Assembly (NCBI GenBank): GCA_022360055.1
Contig: JAKSDO010000040.1
Span: 1-36,305 of the forward strand
DNA: 36,305 nucleotides
Direction: 5' to 3'
Source: Cytophagales bacterium
GTDB lineage: Bacteria; Bacteroidota; Bacteroidia; Cytophagales; Cyclobacteriaceae
Shown here: one piece after another, positions 30,609-36,305 of the stretch
How the letters are laid out: the number at the start of each line of letters is the position of its first letter
Numbering within the stretch: position 1 is the first letter of the stretch
Notes under the pieces: model-generated
Database searches by the model: none
What the model was told of the DNA's origin: nothing
What the model saw: the letters and a program-made list of their open reading frames with translations, nothing else
Position numbers and translations under genes: made by a program

Positions 30609-32912
30609 TTAAATAGGTGCGCCTGTCGTACGCTCAATATAGTCGATAAGCTGATTGCCCGTCTGATTACCTGGGAATTGTTTTTTAAGCTTTCGCGCCA
30701 TTTTTCTGGCTTTATCAAACTTGTTATTGTTTATGTAAAAATGGGCGATCGCATACAGGTAATCAAAATTTTTCGGATCAATTTCTATTGCCCGCAACAA
30801 CCTATTCTCGGCTTTATCGAATTTTTCCAGTCGTTGATAAACGAGCGAAAGATTGTATAAAGCCCTGGTGTTTTCAGGACTTTTTTCATATGCTATTTCC
30901 ATATATTTGGCTGATTCAGAATAATTACCGTCTTCTGCCAGAAGTAATCCAAGCGAATAATAAACTTCGGAATAATCCGGATTGCCGGTTATTATTTCCC
31001 TGTAGAGCATTTCCGCCTCCTTGTTTTCACCTACCCGATTGTGTATGGAGGCCAGGTTTATTTTAGCCGGTACAAATGCGCTATCGATCTTGATGGCCAT
31101 TTGATAGCTATGTTTAGCTTGCTGAAGCTGGCCGGTATTGGAATATAAGATACCGAGATTTAATCTGCCACCTGAAAAGTCAGCTGCGTATTCATTACTC
31201 TCCCTGTATTCTTTTAGGGCCTGTTTAAAATTGCGCTCATATCTTTCCGGTATTTGATCCCGAGGCACAAAGGTTAATTTAAATGCCGCCTGACCCCGGA
31301 CCGCTGCGTATGGATCATTTAAAAGCGGTGCAATATCATTGACATAATTCTGTAAGCTGGTATTGTTGTAGACCGCTATTGCAGCATGTCTTAACATTGC
31401 ATATGGATCATCGAGATATTTTTTAATTGTAAGATACGCGGAGTCTGAAGCATAATTACCTAACAGCTCTATTGCAGTTGCCCGGGCGATTAAAGGAGAT
31501 AACGTATCGTTGGCCAAACGGATAAGCGGAAGTTTTGCCTCGCTCGAATTCATACGCCCGGCAGCCAGAACTTCTCCGTAATGCGGGCGGTTTTTAATTC
31601 CGTACCATTTTTGAAAATAGTTTATAGCCCATTTGACATCTTTATCTGTATGGCACTGGTTACACGCATTGGGTGTTCCTATTTTTTCGGTTAAATCGGG
31701 GCGCGGAATGCGTATGCTGTGATCATTTCGGAAATCAATACCCATGTAGTATTGACCTGGCATATGACAGTTAACGCAAAGCGCCCCCTCTCCAACGTCA
31801 ATTACTTTTCCATTTAAATTTAGCGGTTCGCCGGGTTCTCCTTTCAACTTATGGAAATGATGATTCCCGCTACCGTAATAATCCGGATTGTGGCATTGAT
31901 AGCAAAGTGCATTTCCATCCAATAACCTTTCTCCACTGTGTACATCATGACAATCATTGCACTTAACATCCGTTCGGTACATTTTGCTTTGAAGAAATGA
32001 GGCATACACGTAATCTTCCTCCAGTATTTGTCCGTCGGGGTGAAAATTCTCGTTTAGCGTTGAAGGTTGCATGTAATCGTAAATATGCCTGAATTCATGC
32101 CTGAAGTCTTTAAATTGCCCTCTCCGGGAATGGCATCTGGCGCAAATATCTACATATTGTTCGTTGTTAATTGAACTTGTCTTCACAGCCAGACCATAGT
32201 TGCCGTCGTAAGTGCGTGAGCTCTCCGGAAGAGACGCCCATTTTAGATGTTCACTGCCAGGCCCGTGGCATGCTTCGCAACTGACATTAATTTCTGAAAA
32301 CGTTGTATTAAAGGAATCGGTTTTGGAAATATAATTCTTGTTAAGATTTGTAGAATGGCATTCGGCACACATTCCATTCCAGTTTTGTGCCTGATTTGTC
32401 CAATGCAACCAATCGTTGTGATGTATGGTTTCCCCGTAGATCATTTTTGAGAGATTAAACCACTTTTTCTTTTCCGTATCCCAACTGAGATGAAGGCATT
32501 GATATTTTCCTTTCTCAAAAGGGATAAGATATTGTTGTAAGGGTGTGTAACCAAAGGTGTGGGAAATCTCAAATTCCCGCATCTCACCCTCAGGACCTTC
32601 GGTAAAAACGAGAAACTTACCGTCCTTCCGATAGAATCGATGTGTTTTATCGCCATCGATAAGCTCTGCATTGTTGAAATCGCCCAGCACGGTTTCATCG
32701 GATGCGATCTCCATGGCATGGGCATGATGCGAATCTTTCCATGAGTTATATTCATTTCTATGACATTCAACGCATTTAGCTACACCGACGAATTGTGGTT
32801 TGGTTTCTGCGGAATACAATTTCGATGAAATATGAAACTTAAATACCGACAGAGGAATGATGACCACTATGATCAGGGATGCTATAAACCCGGCTATTTT
32901 AAAATTTTTCAT
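30609..32912 (-). CDS. octaheme c-type cytochrome with HEAT and TPR repeats
   Basis: A 767-residue exported protein. I chose the ATG at 32912 because it leads into the hydrophobic anchor FKIAGFIASLIIVVIIPLSV; an upstream ATG at 33002 would add 30 residues before it. Eight CxxCH haem sites start near residues 47, 182, 212, 257, 318, 337, 379 and 417 (CVECH, CAECH, CEACH, CARCH, CNDCH, CYQCH, CVNCH, CNQCH), recalling the cytochrome c554 class. After that come HEAT-like repeats (about 440-560) and four or five TPRs (about 590-750; AKHSYQMAIKIDSAFVPAKI). It is the last gene of a unit with cytochrome b and a Rieske protein and probably carries electrons from them in the periplasm. Confidence 0.9.
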   Translation of the reverse strand: MKNFKIAGFIASLIIVVIIPLSVFKFHISSKLYSAETKPQFVGVAKCVECHRNEYNSWKDSHHAHAMEIASDETVLGDFNNAELIDGDKTHRFYRKDGKFLVFTEGPEGEMREFEISHTFGYTPLQQYLIPFEKGKYQCLHLSWDTEKKKWFNLSKMIYGETIHHNDWLHWTNQAQNWNGMCAECHSTNLNKNYISKTDSFNTTFSEINVSCEACHGPGSEHLKWASLPESSRTYDGNYGLAVKTSSINNEQYVDICARCHSRRGQFKDFRHEFRHIYDYMQPSTLNENFHPDGQILEEDYVYASFLQSKMYRTDVKCNDCHDVHSGERLLDGNALCYQCHNPDYYGSGNHHFHKLKGEPGEPLNLNGKVIDVGEGALCVNCHMPGQYYMGIDFRNDHSIRIPRPDLTEKIGTPNACNQCHTDKDVKWAINYFQKWYGIKNRPHYGEVLAAGRMNSSEAKLPLIRLANDTLSPLIARATAIELLGNYASDSAYLTIKKYLDDPYAMLRHAAIAVYNNTSLQNYVNDIAPLLNDPYAAVRGQAAFKLTFVPRDQIPERYERNFKQALKEYRESNEYAADFSGGRLNLGILYSNTGQLQQAKHSYQMAIKIDSAFVPAKINLASIHNRVGENKEAEMLYREIITGNPDYSEVYYSLGLLLAEDGNYSESAKYMEIAYEKSPENTRALYNLSLVYQRLEKFDKAENRLLRAIEIDPKNFDYLYAIAHFYINNNKFDKARKMARKLKKQFPGNQTGNQLIDYIERTTGAPI

Positions 32913-33092
32913 CTGTTTATATTTTTTTAGGTTGCTGACGCACTGAGCACTATAATCACGCTCATGTGTGTCCTGAATTTGTTCCGGTCCTGCCGGTTTC
33001 ATGCGTTTAAAATTTGCAGAAACCTTACCATGTGCCGTTGATCATCATTATCTTGTGTACCTCAATAATTATCTCAGGCATGGCCTGTTTCG

Positions 33093-33626
33093 TCAGGTCT
33101 TACCATGTTTATCTGCGTATACAATCTCAGTGTCCTCAATTGAATTTCGTTTCAATATGACATTTGTGTTGATCTTAACATCGCCATTTTCGATAATTAT
33201 GGGCAGGGTGGCAAGCGGACGAGTTGCGGGAGCGTGCATAACATCTCCGTTGATGGTGAACCAGGAAGAATGGCAGGGACAAACAAACTTTTCATCGTTT
33301 TCGTCCCATTCGATATTGCAACCTAGATGCGAACATTTAATAGAAAGCGCGATAAACCCTCCATTCTGTAGTCTGACAAGGAAAAAATTACGATTTCTGA
33401 ACGGCGTTACCGAATTTCTGCTGAAATTTTTGATCTTGCCCGCAGCAAATAAATTTTTTATGTCTTTCTTTTGTTTTTTAGGGGACAAGAAATTCAAGGT
33501 CAACCACACAAGCTCTACCCCGGCCAACAGACCTATGCCTGCCCATAGTTTCTTGAAGAAAGATCTTTTTTGCATCCCCTTTTTGGGCATGATCGCACTT
33601 TTTCTCTTTTGATTTTTCATTGTCAA
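33093..33626 (-). CDS. Rieske iron-sulfur protein
   Basis: A 177-residue membrane-anchored protein. A basic N-terminus leads to one transmembrane segment (FFKKLWAGIGLLAGVELVWL). The C-terminal Rieske fold has both cluster loops: CSHLGC and, after about 15 residues, CPCHSSWF, giving C-x-H and C-x-x-H ligands plus the extra cysteines that form the stabilising disulfide. In bc-type complexes it moves one electron from quinol to a cytochrome c. The gene is 9 bases after the cytochrome b gene and 180 bases before the octaheme start. Confidence 0.92.
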   Translation of the reverse strand: MTMKNQKRKSAIMPKKGMQKRSFFKKLWAGIGLLAGVELVWLTLNFLSPKKQKKDIKNLFAAGKIKNFSRNSVTPFRNRNFFLVRLQNGGFIALSIKCSHLGCNIEWDENDEKFVCPCHSSWFTINGDVMHAPATRPLATLPIIIENGDVKINTNVILKRNSIEDTEIVYADKHGKT

Positions 33627-33635
33627 TAGCAGAAA

Positions 33636-34925
33636 CTAAAAAATTAACGCCATTCCTTTCCCCCGAAAGAAAATACCAATCATCGTAAGTACTAAAAATG
33701 AACTGAAAATAATGGTTAGAACCGATTGTAAAATTTCAGCAATTGTGGCATTAAATTTTTTGTCGAGTATTAGAACATGCGTGTACAGTGCTGCCATAAA
33801 AACAATAAACGGAATCGTACCATTTTTCAAAAGTATTGTTTGTGAGGATGATTTAATCAGGTATTCGTTTAATAAAACGAATATTACGGCAAACAATTTT
33901 CCGGATAAAGCAGAACAAATGCTGATTTTTCTTCCTTTTTTTGAAAGAAACCAAATTCCCTGTTCCGGATCGATATTCTTAATATAAGGAAGTGAAAACA
34001 GGAGAATTAAAACTCCCAGCGGAAGGATTAAAACAGATATTGTCGGGTGAAAATGTAAAATTAATTCCTGGAAGCCCATAAAATACCAGGGTGCTTTAGC
34101 CGGGTTTGGGCTGACTGACGGGTTTGCCCTTTCCTGAAGCGGGGCGTCGAAGGAAAAAGATATGATCAATACCACCGCAAGAAGTATCAGGGCCACAACG
34201 AATTCCCGGACCAACAAATTGGGCCATACGGGGACTTTTCGGGAGCCGTCACCGGGATTATCTTTTGGAATGACCACTCCGCGGGCTTTTCTTATCTTCC
34301 AGAAATGGAACGCTAAAAGCATGACTGTGGCAAGTGGGAGTAATCCTGTATGTAAATTGTAAAATGCTAAGAGCGAAGGAGCGCCAATTTCATCGCCCTG
34401 TACCAGCAATCGATGCAAACTTTCACCAAGAAACGGAATATACTTAAGCATATTTGCGCTTACGGTAATCGCCCAGTATGCCAATTGATCCCAGGGTAGA
34501 AGGTAGCCTGTGAAATTCATGGATATTGCCAAAAGAAGTAGGCACAGACCGATTACCCAATTTGAGGCGCGGTTTTTTGCATACGCTCCGGTATATAGAA
34601 CTCTCATTAAATGCAGAAAAACAACTACAATAAAAAATGTAGCGCTCCAATAATGAATGTTCCTCACAAAATTTCCGAAGACCACCTTTTGTTTAAGGTA
34701 AACAATTGAGTCGTAGGCTCCTTCCGGTGTAGGCACGTAAACAAAACGAAGCAAAATACCTGTAAATACGAGAAGAACAAATAGCAGTGCTGCCATTCCT
34801 CCCAAGCCCCAGGTAAGCGTAAATTTCAGTGCTTTTTCCGGAACCATGTTTGGATGAAGGTGCAATATTAGATTATTTAGTTTCCTCCTTCTGGCTTTAG
34901 CCTGCCTCACCTTATGATCTGTCAT
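33636..34925 (-). CDS. cytochrome b of a bc/b6f-like complex
   Basis: A 429-residue membrane protein. I prefer the ATG at 34925 (MTDHKVRQAKARRRK), preceded by an A/T-rich site; an ATG at 34961 would add 12 residues. The four haem-ligand histidines lie in RNIHYWSATFFIVVVFLHLM and NLHTGLLPLATVMLLAFHFW. The Qo-site sequence is KAPWYFMGFQELILHFHP, a PWYF in place of the usual PEWY. The two halves (b6-like and subunit IV-like) are fused in one chain, and extra C-terminal segments bring the total to about ten helices. It oxidises quinol together with the Rieske protein; no cytochrome c1 or f gene is present, so the octaheme cytochrome is the likely acceptor. Confidence 0.92.
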   Translation of the reverse strand: MTDHKVRQAKARRRKLNNLILHLHPNMVPEKALKFTLTWGLGGMAALLFVLLVFTGILLRFVYVPTPEGAYDSIVYLKQKVVFGNFVRNIHYWSATFFIVVVFLHLMRVLYTGAYAKNRASNWVIGLCLLLLAISMNFTGYLLPWDQLAYWAITVSANMLKYIPFLGESLHRLLVQGDEIGAPSLLAFYNLHTGLLPLATVMLLAFHFWKIRKARGVVIPKDNPGDGSRKVPVWPNLLVREFVVALILLAVVLIISFSFDAPLQERANPSVSPNPAKAPWYFMGFQELILHFHPTISVLILPLGVLILLFSLPYIKNIDPEQGIWFLSKKGRKISICSALSGKLFAVIFVLLNEYLIKSSSQTILLKNGTIPFIVFMAALYTHVLILDKKFNATIAEILQSVLTIIFSSFLVLTMIGIFFRGKGMALIF

Positions 34926-34972
34926 ATTTAATTTTTTAATAATAACCCGGGTCCAATACAAAAAAATTCCCC

Positions 34973-35046
34973 AATACCGAAAAAATGCATTTGGTTTTTC
35001 GTAAAAACCATAGTCTATCTGTAGCCGGAGTTCAGCACTCGGTATT
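34973..35046. promoter_or_regulatory. nested palindromes upstream of the cytochrome b operon
   Basis: TGGTTTTT-CGT-AAAAACCA (34992-35010) is a perfect 8-bp inverted repeat. It is nested between AATACCGA (34973-34980) and TCGGTATT (35039-35046), another perfect pair. They lie 48-121 bases before the start of the respiratory operon, so they may be regulator-binding sites or hairpins. Confidence 0.4.
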
Positions 35047-35323
35047 TTTATCTATTTTGAAATAATGGCTGGCTTGGAATACGGACCCGTAAAGAAACAA
35101 ATAAATTTTTAATCCTTCCTTGGGATTTTCAGATTATGAGTGGGGTACTATTGAAGTTTATTTTCTCGAACTTTAATAAGTTACTGAATATCAAGTATTT
35201 AAAATATTATATGGCAAAAAAATATGCAAACGTTGAGACCATGCGCGCGCTTCAGTAAACCAAACCCGGCAAAAGAACACCGGAAACCCGGTTGATTACC
35301 TGTAATGGTAAGCCCGGATTCCG
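35047..35323. other. intergenic region, nothing supported
   Basis: A/T-rich sequence with only tiny ORFs (for example 16 codons at about 35212). No gene recognised. Confidence 0.4.
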
Positions 35324-35352
35324 GGACTTCGGGAAAAGTAACGCAGAGTGGC
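35324..35352 (+). repeat. right copy of the 29-bp imperfect inverted repeat
   Basis: Plus-strand GGACTTCGGGAAAAG followed by TAACGCAGAGTGGC, in inverse orientation to the copy at 30569-30597. Together they bracket the cytochrome b-Rieske-octaheme unit, 4.7 kb apart. Confidence 0.75.
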
Positions 35353-35481
35353 ATATTCCGATTCAACCTGAGTGGTTAACCCGAAAAACTCAGTGAATTT
35401 TTCAGTAGAGCAATTTATCGAAAAACACAGGAATATTCCGGCGCTGATTTATGTTCGGAGGATTTCGATGGAATTATTAAT

Positions 35482-35639
35482 TAAGAAAGCCGCCCATTTT
35501 GAAGAAAAGAATTTCAGATGAAGGCTCCGGAGAACAGAGAAAATCAGGTGTCGAATTCGATGATGAAAAGGATTATGTATGCCCGGTATCTAAAACTTGT
35601 AAGAAATTCAAAAGCAAGCGGGTAAAGGTCGATTCATAG
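35482..35639 (+). pseudogene. transposase-like remnant
   Basis: One open stretch on the plus strand reads SGVEFDDEKDYVCPVSKTCK, then KFKSKRVKVDS and a TAG at 35637. The pattern of an acidic D-x-E-x-D-x-Y-x-CP followed by basic residues resembles the Cys-containing middle segment of IS1182-type (DUF772/DDE) transposases. There is no start codon and neither flank is coding, so I read it as debris. The family call is tentative. Confidence 0.4.
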
Positions 35640-35803
35640 AGACGATCAATAAATACGCGAAACTGATGGAAAATAATATTCGATTTTTTTTACTGCTCCG
35701 CATGGCGGTACATCTAATTATCAAAATTCTCTGAATAGCTGAAATTCTTCTGCAGCTATTATTAACTTGTACGCTCGTTAGGGCAGTCAATCTTCAGGTA
35801 GAA

Positions 35804-36305
35804 ATGAAACAGCAGCAGCTATTTTTTTGTATTTTTTTTATTTTCATGGTATGCTCATGTACCCAAGTAGGAAAAAAAGGTCATGTAGGGTTGGAGGAAA
35901 ATCAATCTGTAAATGAATATGATCATGTGCATCCCTACTCCCGATGGTACGGCAAAGATCGATACTTTGGCATACATTACGATATTCACGCAACGAAGGA
36001 GGACACACTTCTCGGTACGGAATGCAGCGAAAAAGAACTTGTATCTATGCTCGAGCTGGTTCAGCCGGACTTTGTCCAAACCGACTGTAAGGGACATCCG
36101 GGCTATACCAGTTGGTTCAGCGAGATCAATGATGCATCGGTCCCTCCGAAAATGACTGTCGACGTGCTCCAATTATGGCGGGCGGCCACCAAAAAACTTG
36201 GAATCCCTTTGCATTGCCATTACAGCGGCATCTATGACGCTGCGATAATCAAAAAGCACCCGGACTGGAGTGTGCAATATTATGTTGAACCCGGATTGGA
36301 TTCGG
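35804..36305 (+). CDS. lipoprotein glycosidase-like protein, 5' part only
   Basis: A reading frame opens at 35804 and is still open at the window edge (167 codons). It starts with a lipoprotein signal (FFIFMVCSC, Cys19). RYFGIHYDIHATKEDTLLG, PDFVQTDCKGHPGYTSWFSE and LGIPLHCHYSGIYDAAIIKK match, from memory, the N-terminal TIM-barrel strands of alpha-L-fucosidase-like or GHL6-type predicted glycoside hydrolases found in Bacteroidota glycan loci. HPDWS follows as expected. The catalytic residues would lie beyond the edge. It is on the same strand as the GH2 gene 5.5 kb away and may belong to the same glycan locus. Confidence 0.65.
   Translation, partial: MKQQQLFFCIFFIFMVCSCTQVGKKGHVGLEENQSVNEYDHVHPYSRWYGKDRYFGIHYDIHATKEDTLLGTECSEKELVSMLELVQPDFVQTDCKGHPGYTSWFSEINDASVPPKMTVDVLQLWRAATKKLGIPLHCHYSGIYDAAIIKKHPDWSVQYYVEPGLDS

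Noticed and set aside
33001-33612. 203-codon plus-strand reading frame opposite the Rieske gene
   Set aside because: It is the antisense shadow of the Rieske protein gene, whose cluster-binding motifs are unmistakable on the minus strand.
1-36305. CRISPR arrays, tRNA or rRNA genes
   Set aside because: I saw no regularly spaced repeat array and no tRNA cloverleaf or rRNA signature on reading through the window, though a dedicated tRNA search was not possible.

Overview
The window comes from a member of the Bacteroidota. The evidence is a SusC/SusD pair with a DUF3823 lipoprotein, a FecI-type sigma factor with a DUF4974-type FecR anti-sigma factor, a type IX secretion C-terminal sorting domain, promoter-like TAnnTTTG elements, and weak use of Shine-Dalgarno sites. 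Cytochrome bd, a Rieske/cytochrome b module and peroxide defence genes suggest a respiring, oxygen-tolerant organism. The order cannot be fixed from this sequence.

Layout from left to right. (1) 1-2363: remnant of an isoprenylcysteine-methyltransferase-like gene, then a LolA-like protein and a DUF1302 outer-membrane protein. (2) 2578-5699: a TPP riboswitch followed by a tightly overlapped operon of SAM methyltransferase, AIR-synthase-like (ThiL/HypE-like) ATPase and ThiE, then a chain of very small ATGA-coupled ORFs leading into a Trm112-like protein. (3) 5966-8500: a type IX secreted beta-propeller protein with dockerin-like and cohesin-like parts. (4) 8643-15449, minus strand: a nickel island of NikR, TonB-dependent receptor, binding lipoprotein, FecCD permease, ATPase and a TrmO/TsaA-FmdE-zinc-ribbon fusion. 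Repeated CGTGTTAC half-sites lie in front of nikR and of the receptor. (5) 15703-19505, minus strand: cydB, cydA, a 1-Cys/Prx6-type peroxiredoxin and a PerR-type regulator. (6) 19974-30273, plus strand: sigma factor, FecR, SusC, SusD, DUF3823 protein and a GH2 glycosidase, i.e. a polysaccharide utilization locus. (7) 30609-34925, minus strand: cytochrome b, Rieske protein and an octaheme c-type cytochrome with HEAT and TPR repeats. A 29-bp imperfect inverted repeat brackets this module, and mobile-element debris lies on both sides. (8) 35804-36305: start of a lipoprotein glycosidase cut by the window edge.

Most interesting points: the nickel operon with its fused tRNA-modification/FmdE protein and direct-repeat NikR sites; an identical PerR-like box before both perR and the sigma factor that heads the glycan locus; the TPP-riboswitch operon containing a methyltransferase and a Trm112-like protein; and the inverted-repeat-bounded respiratory module that lies between two glycosidase genes.
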